This document shows, piece after piece, positions 32,309-40,380 of a stretch of 64,000 bases of DNA. Source of the stretch: Actinomycetes bacterium (GTDB taxonomy: Bacteria; Actinomycetota; Acidimicrobiia; Acidimicrobiales; Aldehydirespiratoraceae). The stretch is taken from NCBI GenBank assembly GCA_024276495.1, contig JAJRXC010000107.1, forward strand, positions 93,025 through 157,024. Direction: 5' to 3'. The notes below the pieces were generated by a model that was given only the letters and a program-made list of their open reading frames with translations, was not told the origin of the DNA and ran no database searches. The translations under genes and the position numbers were made by a program. Positions within the stretch are counted from its first letter, which is position 1. Each line of letters starts with the position of its first letter.

Positions 32309-33316
32309 TCATGCCGTGCGTGAGGGCGGCGGGCAACAGGTCGGACGACACGGGGTGGGCCGTGGGGCCAGGTCGCTCAGGGCGACGCGGGGACCCCCGC
32401 ACAGACGTTCCTCGATCAGTTCCCGCCACATCGTGACGAAGCGGGGGTCGGGTCGGGTGCCGGGGCTGATGGCCCGGGAGATCCGAAGGCCGAGCGACGC
32501 GGCGGTCGACGCCGCCTCGTGGTCGAGGTCCCACACGACCTCCATGTGATCGGACACGAACCCGATCGGCGCGATCAACGCGGTGTCGTTGCCGGCGGCG
32601 GCCAGAGCCCGAAGGTGGTCGTTTACATCGGGCTCCAGCCACGGGACCTCCCGAGGCCCGGAACGACTCTGCCAGACCAGGTCCCAGGGCGAAGCGGGAG
32701 AGGCCTCGGCCACGAGCGCCGCGGTGGCCCGGAGCTGTTCTTCGTACTCGCAGGTGGCCGCCATCGCGACCGGGATGGAATGCGCGGTGAACACGATCGG
32801 CGGGCACGGATCGCCGAGCCCACGACGGGCCTCGGCCAGCGCGTCACGGAACGGTTCGACGAAACCGGGATGGTCGAAGTACGGACGGATCTTCTCGATC
32901 GACGGTGCGCGGTCGCCGACTCCCGCGCATGCCGCGTCGATGTCGTCGAGATACTGCCGGCACGCCGAATAGGAGCTGTAGGCGGAGGTGACGATCGCGA
33001 GCGCCGACCGGATGCCGTCGTCGGCCATCCGGGCGATCGTGTCGGTGAGGTACGGTCGCCAGTTCCGGTTTCCCCAGTAGACCGGCAACTCGTGACCGTG
33101 CGCGGCCAGCTCGGTGCCAAGGGCGGCTTGGAGCCGGCGGCACTGGGCATTGATCGGGCTGATCCCTCCGAGCCGGGCATAGTTCGCGGCGACCTGCTCG
33201 AGCCGGGCAGGAGGAATCCCGCGGCCCCGCGTGACATTGGCGAGGAACGGCAAGACGTCGTCGGGCCCCTCGGGGCCCCCGAAGGACACGATCAGCACCG
33301 CGTCGAAGTCCGTCAC
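32309..33316 (-). CDS. hemH: Ferrochelatase (coproporphyrin III type) with [2Fe-2S] cysteine tail
   Basis: A 335-aa ferrochelatase that inserts iron into (copro)porphyrin. Family motifs: VSFGGPEGPDDV at the N terminus, VTSAYSSYSACRQY (one cluster Cys), TAHSIPV (catalytic His) and IAPIGFVSDHMEVVWDLD. The C terminus ends CRPTCCPPP, a Cys cluster which, with the internal Cys, matches the [2Fe-2S] ligands known in actinobacterial ferrochelatases. Actinobacteria use the coproporphyrin route, so CpfC activity is likely. GTG 33316 has TACCCT 8 nt upstream. No other haem genes are in the window. Confidence 0.9.
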   Translation of the reverse strand: MTDFDAVLIVSFGGPEGPDDVLPFLANVTRGRGIPPARLEQVAANYARLGGISPINAQCRRLQAALGTELAAHGHELPVYWGNRNWRPYLTDTIARMADDGIRSALAIVTSAYSSYSACRQYLDDIDAACAGVGDRAPSIEKIRPYFDHPGFVEPFRDALAEARRGLGDPCPPIVFTAHSIPVAMAATCEYEEQLRATAALVAEASPASPWDLVWQSRSGPREVPWLEPDVNDHLRALAAAGNDTALIAPIGFVSDHMEVVWDLDHEAASTAASLGLRISRAISPGTRPDPRFVTMWRELIEERLCGGPRVALSDLAPRPTPCRPTCCPPPSRTA

Positions 33317-33324
33317 GAACTCCG

Positions 33325-33330
33325 AGGGTA
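33325..33330 (-). promoter_or_regulatory. Leaderless-type -10 element of hemH
   Basis: TACCCT sits 8 nt before GTG 33316 on the minus strand, supporting that start over the long upstream open frame, which lies antisense to the Rpf-like gene. Confidence 0.4.
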
Positions 33331-33425
33331 GCCAGCGCGCGGCTTTCCTTCGGCCGGGGTTCGTGGATAGGGTCCCCGGGGTCCACCGGGTGGAGTCGGT
33401 CTGACGACCGCGCCGACGCGCACGC

Positions 33426-34349
33426 GTGCTCCGACGATGGTCAATCGCGATGCGTTCCTTCCCGTCTTCCGCTTTCCGCCGCCGCCGAACCGGTGTGGTG
33501 CTCGGAACGGTCGCGCTCGGGCTGCTCGCCACGTGGGGATCGTTCGCCGCCGCCGACGAGATCGAGGATCTGCGCGGCGGAATCCCCACCGGCGAGGAGA
33601 TCCGCGAGGAGATCGCCCGATTGTCCTCGGATCGTGACGATCTTCTGACCGCGCTCAACACGGCCGAAAGCGACCTGACGGCCACCCTCGATGCCCGGGA
33701 CCGACTCGACGACGAGCAGCGGAGGCTGGCCGCCGAGATCGAGGCGGCGACCGACCTGCTCCGATCGGTGGCCGTTCGGGCCTTCATCACGGGAGGGTCC
33801 GTCAGCGATCTCGAACTGTTGTTGAGTGTGCGTGACGCGTCGGACCTGAGCTGGCGCCGTGATCTCCTGCGGAACCACGCCGGGTCATCCGAGATCGCGC
33901 TGAGTCGACTGCGTGATCTTCGGGCCCGCGCGTCCGACGAGGTCCGCGAGAGCATCGAGCAGGCGGCTCGCCTTCGCGCGGAGATCGAGCGCCTCGAGGC
34001 CGACATCGGTGCGATCGAGGAGAAGATGAACGACGCGCGGGCGATCGAACCGCTGGCGGACGCCTGGGATCGGGCCGCGATCGCGATCGTCGAGGGCAGC
34101 TACGGCATCGCGCCGGCCGAGAAGTGGGCGAAGCTCCGATTCTGCGAGTCGACCGACAACTATCAGGCGGTCAACTCGAGCGGAAAGTACCGCGGCGCGT
34201 ACCAGTTCGACGTCGCGACCTGGCAGACCGTGGGAGGCACCGGCGACCCCGCCGCGGCGCCGCCCGCCGAGCAGGACGCCCGGGCCCGGGAGCTCTATGC
34301 CCGGCGGGGAAGCGCCCCCTGGCCCGAGTGCGGGTTCTATCTGGAGTGA
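33426..34349 (+). CDS. Rpf-like muralytic protein with coiled-coil N-terminal domain
   Basis: A 307-aa secreted protein. The signal peptide has a basic n-region RRRR, a hydrophobic core and a likely cleavage near FAAADE. Residues about 45-210 are a long coiled coil (repeating Leu/Glu/Arg heptads) resembling PcsB/FtsX-partner domains. The last 85 residues form a transglycosylase-like Rpf domain: EKWAKLRFCESTDNYQAVN with the catalytic Glu, GAYQFDVATWQTVGG, and a second Cys in PWPECG for the expected disulfide. Such proteins cleave peptidoglycan during resuscitation or division. GTG 33426 is given, but the in-frame ATG 33450 would give a more usual signal peptide length. Confidence 0.82.
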   Translation: MLRRWSIAMRSFPSSAFRRRRTGVVLGTVALGLLATWGSFAAADEIEDLRGGIPTGEEIREEIARLSSDRDDLLTALNTAESDLTATLDARDRLDDEQRRLAAEIEAATDLLRSVAVRAFITGGSVSDLELLLSVRDASDLSWRRDLLRNHAGSSEIALSRLRDLRARASDEVRESIEQAARLRAEIERLEADIGAIEEKMNDARAIEPLADAWDRAAIAIVEGSYGIAPAEKWAKLRFCESTDNYQAVNSSGKYRGAYQFDVATWQTVGGTGDPAAAPPAEQDARARELYARRGSAPWPECGFYLE

Positions 34350-34370
34350 CGGGTCGCGGTTCGCTGCGTC

Positions 34371-34706
34371 TCAGCCGCCGAGGAGGCGACGGGCGGCGCC
34401 GGCGAGACGGCCCGGTTGTGGTGGCTCCCAGTCATCGGGAACCAGGTGGGGAGCGGTGGACGCGAGCACCTGCATCACGTCGTCGGCCGAGGGGTTGACG
34501 AGGCCGACGTCGCCGATCACGACGGTGGGGACCGTCTCGTTGCCCCGGGCCCACTTGCGGACCTCCGCGGCGTGATCGGGATCGTCCCAGATGTTGTGCT
34601 TGTGCAACACGACACCCGCTCGGGACAGGGTCCGATCGAGGCGCATGCAAAAGCCGCATCCGGGTCGCCAGTAGAAGTCGACACCGTCGATGTTCTCGTC
34701 GCTCAT
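34371..34706 (-). CDS. Glutaredoxin/mycoredoxin-like protein
   Basis: A 111-aa thioredoxin-fold protein with a glutaredoxin-type motif C17-G-F-C20 (YWRPGCGFCMRL), as in mycoredoxin-1, which reduces mycothiol mixed disulfides in actinobacteria. The cis-Pro is in TVPTVVIGD. After the fold a short basic tail GAARRLLGG follows. ATG 34706 has GAGGA at the right distance; a start 11 codons upstream has none. The mycothiol link is by family and is not shown here. Confidence 0.78.
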   Translation of the reverse strand: MSDENIDGVDFYWRPGCGFCMRLDRTLSRAGVVLHKHNIWDDPDHAAEVRKWARGNETVPTVVIGDVGLVNPSADDVMQVLASTAPHLVPDDWEPPQPGRLAGAARRLLGG

Positions 34707-34769
34707 GGGTCCTCGTTCAGGAGATGGGTCCAGCCACAAGAACCGGGCCGGGGACGGTTTTCTTCCCGG

Positions 34770-35471
34770 TCAACCATCGGCGACGTGGAATCGGCCCATG
34801 TCGGCGTCGAGCGTGGCCATCACGTGATCGATCGTCGCCTGGCGAACGTTCACCCGGGTCTCGGCGAAGGCCGACGCGTCGAGGGCGTCGGCGTGAAGCC
34901 GGGCCGCTTCGAGGACGGTCGACTCGAGCTCGGCCGAAGGAACGATCCGGTCGAGATAGCCCACTGCCCGTGCCTCTTCGGGCCCGTAAAGGGTCCCGAG
35001 CAGGGTTGCCGCCATGAGGTCGCGTGGGGAGAGCCGGGCGCGGGCGAGCTCGGTGCCGAAGACGGGGAGCGGCATGCCGATCGTCGTCTCGGGAAGGCCG
35101 ATCTTGCCGGGAGTGTCGCTTCCGATCCGCACGTCGCACGACAGCAGCACGAGGGCGCCGGCGGCGAGGGCATGGCCATCGGAACCGGCCAGGACCGGCC
35201 TCGGGAAGCCGTAGAGCCGCATGCACAGCTCGGCCCCTTTCCGCACCATCGCCTGGGCGGCAGCGGGTCCGTCCTTCATCACCGCGAGGTCGAAGCCGGC
35301 GCTGAACTTTCCCGGTCGCCCGAAGACCACGACGGCTTTGGCTTCGATGGCCCGGTCGAGGGCGTCGTTGATCCCGTCGAGGGCGGCATGGCCGAGCGCG
35401 TTCGCCTTCCCGTCGTCGATGCGAATGATCGCGATGTCGTCGGTGACGTCGAGGCTGACCGGAGTGCTCAT
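34770..35471 (-). CDS. Enoyl-CoA hydratase/isomerase family protein
   Basis: A 233-aa crotonase-fold protein. The oxyanion-hole residues are supplied by the FSAGFDL loop and the SDGHALAAGAL segment. The usual catalytic Glu pair of true hydratases is not clear: the second position falls in IGLPETTIGMPLP, where one Glu is present. The substrate could be an enoyl-CoA of fatty-acid degradation or another acyl-CoA. ATG 35471 overlaps the upstream SGNH hydrolase stop by 4 nt. A 63-bp gap precedes the mycoredoxin start. Confidence 0.78.
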   Translation of the reverse strand: MSTPVSLDVTDDIAIIRIDDGKANALGHAALDGINDALDRAIEAKAVVVFGRPGKFSAGFDLAVMKDGPAAAQAMVRKGAELCMRLYGFPRPVLAGSDGHALAAGALVLLSCDVRIGSDTPGKIGLPETTIGMPLPVFGTELARARLSPRDLMAATLLGTLYGPEEARAVGYLDRIVPSAELESTVLEAARLHADALDASAFAETRVNVRQATIDHVMATLDADMGRFHVADG

Positions 35472-36238
35472 GCGTCGACGGTATCGGCCTCGCCCGCGTG
35501 CCGCGAAGGTCGGCCGGGGCGGGGATCCCATGTGTCGGGGACCGATTCGGCCGCGAGACCGAGGGCAAGCCGGTACGCCTCGACCCAGGCGCCGTAGCCG
35601 AGATCGGACGGGTGGAAGCGATCTCCGGCCCATCCTCGCCGGCTCATGATCAGATGAGGGGTGATGTCGGCGACCGGAAGGCCGCGGCGGGCGGCGCCGC
35701 GACGGATCGAGCGGTTGACCCAACGGCCCGGCGGGTTGATCGACGGTGTGGGCAGCGTCGAGACGATCGTTCCCGCCGGCACCGCACCGATCAGTTCGTC
35801 GATCCGGGCGGCCACCACGGGAGGGTGCGGATTGCGCATCACGTCGTTGCTGCCGACCCCGCAGGTGACCAGGGCGGGCGGTCGGCCGAGCTTGTCCAGC
35901 AGTGGCACTTGGCGGTACCGAACCTGACGGCTGCGGGCCCCGCTGCGGCTGAGGTTGAGGATCGCGTGGGGGCGCCCTTCCGCGACGAGCGCACCGGCGA
36001 TGCGGGCGACCCAACTCCGGGAGATGTCGGTCGCCCCGACACCCTGGGCGATCGAATCGCCGAGCACGACCCACAGCGGCAGGTCGCCGGCGAGGGCGGC
36101 TGCTCCGATCTCGCGCCATTGGTGCTCGCGGGGGTTCACCTGCTCGGCGACGGCCCTGGTCCCCGCGCTCACCCGGCTGATCGTTCGGGTGAACGGCCGC
36201 GGCTCCCACGGCGCCCGTTCGTGCAGCGCACGGATCAC
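35468..36238 (-). CDS. SGNH/GDSL hydrolase
   Basis: A 256-aa esterase/lipase of the SGNH superfamily. Block I is VVLGDSIAQGVGA (Ser nucleophile), block II Gly is in NLSRSGARS, block III is CGVGSNDV (Asn) and block V is GDRFHPSDLGY (Asp-x-x-His). No signal peptide is evident, so an intracellular acyl-ester is likely. GTG 36238 is the first start downstream of the divergent ABC-F promoter. Coupled to the enoyl-CoA hydratase (ATGA). Confidence 0.82.
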   Translation of the reverse strand: MIRALHERAPWEPRPFTRTISRVSAGTRAVAEQVNPREHQWREIGAAALAGDLPLWVVLGDSIAQGVGATDISRSWVARIAGALVAEGRPHAILNLSRSGARSRQVRYRQVPLLDKLGRPPALVTCGVGSNDVMRNPHPPVVAARIDELIGAVPAGTIVSTLPTPSINPPGRWVNRSIRRGAARRGLPVADITPHLIMSRRGWAGDRFHPSDLGYGAWVEAYRLALGLAAESVPDTWDPRPGRPSRHAGEADTVDA

Positions 36239-36264
36239 GGGATGGTGATCGGTCGTACGGGCTT

Positions 36265-36270
36265 TAGTCT
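36265..36270 (+). promoter_or_regulatory. Leaderless -10 element of the ABC-F gene
   Basis: TAGTCT lies 7 nt before GTG 36278. No Shine-Dalgarno is present, and the upstream open frame is antisense to the SGNH hydrolase. Confidence 0.55.
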
Positions 36271-36277
36271 GCGCCAC

Positions 36278-38020
36278 GTGATCCTCGTCGATGTCGAACG
36301 TGTGAGCATGAGCCGCCCGAATCGACCGCTCTTCACGGACGTGTCGGTGACGGTGTCGGCCGGCGACCGGCTCGGGGTGGTCGGGATGAACGGTACCGGC
36401 AAGTCGACGCTGCTCTCGATCATTGCCGGTACCCGTGTTCCCGAGGGCGGCACGATTCGGCGCGGCAGGGGTGTCACGGTCGCCGCGCTCGATCAGGTGA
36501 CGAGACTGCCCGAGGGCACGGTGCGTGACGCCGTCGGGGCCGGGTGGCGGGGGGAAGCGGTGCTCGACCGGCTCGGAGTCGGTGACCTTCTGGATCGCTC
36601 GACGACCGAGCTCTCCGGCGGGCAGGAGAAGCGGGTGGCCCTCGCCCAGGCGCTGGTGTCCGACGCCGACCTGTTGGTGTTGGACGAGCCGACGAACCAT
36701 CTCGATGTCGACGCGATCGAATGGTTGGAGAGCGAGCTCGCGTCGTTCAGGGGCGGCCTCGTGCTCGTGACCCACGACCGTGTGGTGCTCGATCGTCTGA
36801 CGACCCGAATCCTGGAGCTCGACCGTGGCGCATCGTATGTGCACGACGGCGGCTACGCCGGCTATCTCGAGGGTCGGGCCGCTCGTGAGGAGCTGGCCGC
36901 GGCCAAAGAGTCGACCCGTCGAAATCTCGCTCGGCGGGAGCTCGCCTGGCTGCGGACCGGCGCGAAGGCCCGTACCCGAAAAAGTCGGTCACGGATTCAA
37001 CGGGCCAACGAGTTGATCGCCGGCGGCCCGCAGGCCGCGGCTCGCGACGGCGACCTCGATCTGGCCGCGCTGCACGAGGGAACGCCCCGTCTCGGCGACC
37101 AGGTCGTGGAGCTCCACGACGTCAGCATCGGATTCGACGGGTTCGCACCCCTCGTCGAAGGGCTCGACCTCCTCCTCGATCGTCGCGAACGACTCGGGAT
37201 CGTCGGTGCCAACGGAAGTGGGAAGTCGACGTTGCTCGACGTGATGGCGGGTCGCCGCGAGCCGACGGCGGGGCGGATGGTCGTCGGCCCGACGGTGTCG
37301 GTCGGGCTCCACGACCAGCGCGGCCGTGATCTGCCACCGACCGCTCGGGTCCGTGATCTGATCGCCGGCGACGGGGAGCCCGACTGGTGGGATCTGGCGC
37401 TCCTCGAGCGGTTCTGGTTCGACACCGACACGCAACGCGCCCCGATCGAGTTGCTGTCGGGCGGGGAGCGGCGCCGGATCCAGCTGGTGCTGACCCTCGC
37501 CGAGAAGCCCAACGTGCTCCTCCTCGACGAACCCACCAACGATCTGGACCTCGACACGCTGCGGGCCCTCGAGGACTTTCTCGATTCCTGGCCCGGCGCG
37601 GTCGTGGTCGTCAGCCACGACCGGGCGTTTCTCGACCGAACCGTCGACGATGTGTTGGTCATCGACGGCGGCCGGGCCCGTCGCTGGCCGGGCGGCTACG
37701 AGCAATGGCTGGAGGATCGACGGACGACGGCGATCAAAGGATCGGTGGCGACCTCGCCGGCATCGGCGCCGCCGACGCGGACCTCGCGGGAGACCACGGG
37801 CCGTTCGCACAGCACGATCCGCCACGAGCTCAAGTCGGTCGAGAGACGCATGGCCGCGCTGCATGCCCGCCGCGAGGCGCTCGACGCCGAGTTGGCCGAG
37901 GCCGGCCGCGACCATCAGCGGCTGCGGGAGGTCGGCGAGGCGATCGGCGCGTGCGACGTGGAGATCGCCGAGGTCGAAGAGGTGTGGCTCGAATTGTCAG
38001 AGGAGCTCGAGAACCGATGA
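36278..38020 (+). CDS. ABC-F family ATPase (Uup-like)
   Basis: A 580-aa soluble protein with two ABC ATPase domains and no membrane part. Domain 1 has Walker A GMNGTGKST, signature LSGGQEKRVALAQAL and Walker B LLVLDEPTNHLD. The linker contains the basic RTGAKARTRKSRSRI block typical of Uup. Domain 2 has GANGSGKST, LSGGERRRIQLVL and VLLLDEPTNDLD. A coiled coil follows at about residues 500-575, as in Uup. ABC-F proteins act on ribosomes (translation factor or antibiotic protection) and Uup also affects DNA junctions. GTG 36278 is leaderless. Confidence 0.88.
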   Translation: MILVDVERVSMSRPNRPLFTDVSVTVSAGDRLGVVGMNGTGKSTLLSIIAGTRVPEGGTIRRGRGVTVAALDQVTRLPEGTVRDAVGAGWRGEAVLDRLGVGDLLDRSTTELSGGQEKRVALAQALVSDADLLVLDEPTNHLDVDAIEWLESELASFRGGLVLVTHDRVVLDRLTTRILELDRGASYVHDGGYAGYLEGRAAREELAAAKESTRRNLARRELAWLRTGAKARTRKSRSRIQRANELIAGGPQAAARDGDLDLAALHEGTPRLGDQVVELHDVSIGFDGFAPLVEGLDLLLDRRERLGIVGANGSGKSTLLDVMAGRREPTAGRMVVGPTVSVGLHDQRGRDLPPTARVRDLIAGDGEPDWWDLALLERFWFDTDTQRAPIELLSGGERRRIQLVLTLAEKPNVLLLDEPTNDLDLDTLRALEDFLDSWPGAVVVVSHDRAFLDRTVDDVLVIDGGRARRWPGGYEQWLEDRRTTAIKGSVATSPASAPPTRTSRETTGRSHSTIRHELKSVERRMAALHARREALDAELAEAGRDHQRLREVGEAIGACDVEIAEVEEVWLELSEELENR

Positions 38021-38035
38021 CCGTCGCTGCGTCGG

Positions 38036-38041
38036 TACGCT
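38036..38041 (+). promoter_or_regulatory. Leaderless -10 element of the NfuA-like gene
   Basis: TACGCT lies 6 nt before ATG 38048, only 15 bp after the ABC-F stop, so the two genes are likely separate transcription units. Confidence 0.5.
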
Positions 38042-38047
38042 GGGGCC

Positions 38048-38689
38048 ATGACTGAAACCGCGACCACCGAGGCGGAACCGGGCTCTGATGAGGTGCTGCT
38101 CGTCACCGACGCCGCGCGGGCCACCGTGTTCGAGATCCGGGCCAAGGAGGACGACGGCGACACTCTGGGCCTGCGGGTCGAGGTCACCGGAGCCTCCGGC
38201 GTCGACTACACCTACGATCTCTCGCTCGAACCGATCGACGAGGCGGCCGACGACGACCACATCCGCGAAGACCACGGCCTCACGATCATCGTTCCGGCCA
38301 ACAGCGTGGCGGCGCTGACCGGCGCCACCCTCGACCTTCCGTCGATCGCGGGCCAGGGCGGTCTCGTCATTCGCAACCCGAACCGGCCGAACCCGTTGGG
38401 TGATCTCGGCCAGCTCGAGCTGAGCGGCGACACCGCCAACAAGGTCACCATCCTGCTCGCCGAGCGCATCAACCCCGCGCTCGCGTCCCATGGTGGTTTC
38501 GCCGAGCTCGTCGGCGTCGAGGACGACAAGGTGTTCGTGACCATGGGCGGCGGTTGCCAAGGCTGCGCCTTGAGCGCCGCCACGCTGCGCGAGGGCATCA
38601 CCAAGGCGATCCTCGAGGCGATCCCGGAGATCTCCGAGGTGATTGACACCACCGATCACGATCTCGGTGAGAACCCGTACTACAGCTGA
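38048..38689 (+). CDS. NfuA-like iron-sulfur cluster carrier
   Basis: A 213-aa protein: a degenerate A-type (HesB-like) domain occupies about residues 15-115, and a C-terminal NifU-like domain holds the cluster-binding GGGCQGCALSAATLREGI (C-x2-C). NfuA proteins bridge a 4Fe-4S cluster across a dimer and pass it to client enzymes. Clients within this window include MoaA and the RecB-like nuclease. The N-terminal domain lacks the three A-type Cys, as in NfuA. The stop at 38687-38689 is followed by a 6-bp hairpin (CGACCG, loop GTT, CGGTCG; 38708-38722). Confidence 0.85.
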   Translation: MTETATTEAEPGSDEVLLVTDAARATVFEIRAKEDDGDTLGLRVEVTGASGVDYTYDLSLEPIDEAADDDHIREDHGLTIIVPANSVAALTGATLDLPSIAGQGGLVIRNPNRPNPLGDLGQLELSGDTANKVTILLAERINPALASHGGFAELVGVEDDKVFVTMGGGCQGCALSAATLREGITKAILEAIPEISEVIDTTDHDLGENPYYS

Positions 38690-38756
38690 CCTCGAATCCG
38701 CCGGGCCCGACCGGTTCGGTCGTCGCAGGCCGGTGTCCGAATCGAGTGCGGCGTAG

Positions 38757-38858
38757 GTGGTGCTCGGCGGGTGGGGAGACCCCGATTGGTGTATCTATCG
38801 GGATGAGGATGGCCGGGAGCTCGGAAAGATGCTGCTGGCCGGTCCGATCCCCGACTGA
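38757..38858 (+). CDS. Possible 33-aa peptide or gene remnant
   Basis: A short GTG-started frame in the otherwise gene-free 38690-39077 stretch encodes a protein-like sequence with WCIYRDEDGRELGKMLL near its middle. Amino-acid composition looks like coding sequence rather than random GC-rich translation. No Shine-Dalgarno or neighbouring partner is seen. It may be the 3' fragment of a decayed gene; the adjacent degenerate dxs copy shows this area has rearranged. Confidence 0.2.
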   Translation: MVLGGWGDPDWCIYRDEDGRELGKMLLAGPIPD

Positions 38859-38982
38859 TGGCCGCGTTCCGTCGAGAAGTTTGCGACCGAGCCGTCGCCG
38901 GCGCGCACCATGCGGGGCGTGCAGACGGTCATCTCCGGACGGGCTGGTCGTGGAGGCCGACGCCGAGCCTGACCATCGTCCC

Positions 38983-39058
38983 GTTCGGCCGGCGCGTCGC
39001 CGCGGCCCTTCTGGGTGAGCACATGGACCACGACCGAGCCGTCGAGCTAGGCCGCGTT
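38983..39058. repeat. Degenerate partial copy of an internal dxs segment
   Basis: About 75 bp here match dxs at about 41346-41420 with roughly five mismatches, in the same orientation as dxs. On the minus strand it encodes HVLTQKGRG-APAE, the same peptide as the dxs loop following the thiamine-binding region, before the similarity ends. The flanks are unrelated to dxs. It is therefore a short duplicated fragment about 2.3 kb from its parent. Confidence 0.8.
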
Positions 39059-39077
39059 CGGCGGCTCACAGCCCTGT

Positions 39078-39269
39078 TCAGTCGACGGGGTCGATCACGT
39101 CTCCGTCGTGCACGATGCCGTCGAGGTGCGCGGGCGTTTCGACATCGGGCATCGTGAACGGGTCGCCGGCCCCGCTGATGTCATCGAGGTCGGGCATCGT
39201 GAAGTCGGATTGGTACTCGTCGGTGCCCTCGGGGTTGACCTCGCTCCCGAGGGTCGCATCCACCTTCAT
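39078..39269 (-). CDS. C-terminal piece of an acidic hypothetical protein (probable frameshift product)
   Basis: A 63-aa acidic segment containing two copies of FTMPD (SDFTMPDLDD and DPFTMPDVET). ATG 39269 overlaps the stop of the upstream 331-codon frame by 4 nt, so it could be a coupled second gene. Reading this frame further upstream gives convincing sequence (EDPLVQRADYQQDYLDMKVD) that overlaps the end of the first frame. Therefore a one-base indel near 39310-39330 that split one gene of about 390 codons is at least as likely. Confidence 0.5.
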   Translation of the reverse strand: MKVDATLGSEVNPEGTDEYQSDFTMPDLDDISGAGDPFTMPDVETPAHLDGIVHDGDVIDPVD

Positions 39270-40261
39270 GTCGAGGTAGTCCTGTTGGTAGTCGGCGCGT
39301 TGAACCAGCGGGTCCTCTCCGTCGACAGGTCCTCTGTGACCTGCTCGGGCTTGTCGTCTTGCGTCGTGGTCTCGTCGGTCTTGGCCGCACCCCGGACGAC
39401 GAACGTCCGTCCGTGCCTGTTGATGTCCACGGTCTCGTCCGGCCCCAGATTCTGTTTGGCGGCGGCGATGTCGTCGGCGAGCTTGGTGACTTCTTCGGCG
39501 GTGAGCTCGGGCATTCCGGACTGAGACGGCGTGTCAGGGGTGCTCGGTCCGGTGTCGGTGCCCGCGGAGCTGCCCGATCCGGTACCGGCTGATCCTTCAC
39601 CGGCGGACTCTTGGCTGCCGTCGCCATCGACACCATCGGCGTCGGAGGCCGCCGCCGCCTTCCCGTGTTCGATCGTCCCGCTGACCTGCCCGATCCCGTC
39701 GTCCACCTGGTTGAACTGTCGGTTCTGTTCGATGTTGCCACCGGCGGCGAGCCCGGCAGCAAGATCACGCACCGCGCCCACGGGATCGTCGAAGAAACCC
39801 CCGGCCGACGACTCGTCGAGGGTGGAGCCGCTTGGCCGGCCGCTGTCGAGATTGTCGAGGAGGTCGTTCGCCGGGTTGAACGTGCCGTCGGGATTCAGCT
39901 CCAACCCCGGCTCGTCGAGCCCGATCGGGTCGTTGCCCGTCGGGTCGATGCCCAGGTCGTCGCCCTCGCCGAGTCCACCGACATCTGGACGAGAGCGAAG
40001 ATCGCCGCTCACATCGTCGAGCTGCGCGGGGTCGGTACCGATCCGCGACCGGTCATCGGCCATCGTTGCCGGATCGAGGTCCGCGACGGGTTCGGCCGGT
40101 GCATCTCGCAGGGATGGTTCGTCGAGCAGCGCGGGATCGTTCAGGTCGGTCGGTGTTCGGGTGGAAGGCTCGGCGACCTCGGGTTCGGGGTGCTCGGCTC
40201 TTCCGCTCGACCCGGTTCTCGTCGGGTCGGGAACGAGCTGGTTGTCGTTGCGCCATGGCAC
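39266..40261 (-). CDS. Low-complexity acidic Asp/Ser/Gly-rich hypothetical protein
   Basis: A 331-aa soluble protein dominated by Asp, Pro, Gly, Ser and Thr, with no signal peptide or recognised domain; one helical block, ELTAEEVTKLADDIAAAKQNL, lies near residues 250-270. The N terminus VPWRNDNQLVPDPTRTG follows a GAGGAG Shine-Dalgarno, fixing GTG 40261. The last 20 residues (RTRWFNAPTTNRTTST) are unlike the rest and appear to be read after a frameshift. Composition differs from the neighbouring genes. Function unknown; it may be a structural, disordered or secreted-substrate protein. Confidence 0.55.
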   Translation of the reverse strand: MPWRNDNQLVPDPTRTGSSGRAEHPEPEVAEPSTRTPTDLNDPALLDEPSLRDAPAEPVADLDPATMADDRSRIGTDPAQLDDVSGDLRSRPDVGGLGEGDDLGIDPTGNDPIGLDEPGLELNPDGTFNPANDLLDNLDSGRPSGSTLDESSAGGFFDDPVGAVRDLAAGLAAGGNIEQNRQFNQVDDGIGQVSGTIEHGKAAAASDADGVDGDGSQESAGEGSAGTGSGSSAGTDTGPSTPDTPSQSGMPELTAEEVTKLADDIAAAKQNLGPDETVDINRHGRTFVVRGAAKTDETTTQDDKPEQVTEDLSTERTRWFNAPTTNRTTST

Positions 40262-40271
40262 TTCCTCTCCT

Positions 40272-40299
40272 CACTGGTTTCGCCGATACCAGTGGCGAA
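40272..40299. repeat. Interlocking inverted repeats upstream of the acidic protein gene
   Basis: CACTGGT (40272-40278) pairs with ACCAGTG (40288-40294), and TTTCGCC pairs with GGCGAAA in the same segment, so two mutually exclusive hairpins or a composite operator can form. It lies just upstream of the ribosome binding site of the gene starting at 40261, with a TACGTT hexamer close by on the minus strand. Confidence 0.4.
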
Positions 40300-40380
40300 A
40301 AACGTAGTGGTCGACTGCCATCTTGTCCACGGCCCACTGATCAACTCGGGCTGAGGGCCGGCTGGGAGACCGGCCGGGGT

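Noticed and set aside
34770-36209. A single 479-codon fusion of SGNH hydrolase and enoyl-CoA hydratase
   Set aside because: The upstream part of that frame is out-of-frame SGNH sequence; the real hydratase starts at ATG 35471 with a 4-nt overlap.
39078-40261. A mobile element or prophage behind the disturbed 38.7-40.3 kb region
   Set aside because: No transposase, integrase, terminal repeats or target duplication is visible; only a short dxs fragment and a low-complexity gene.
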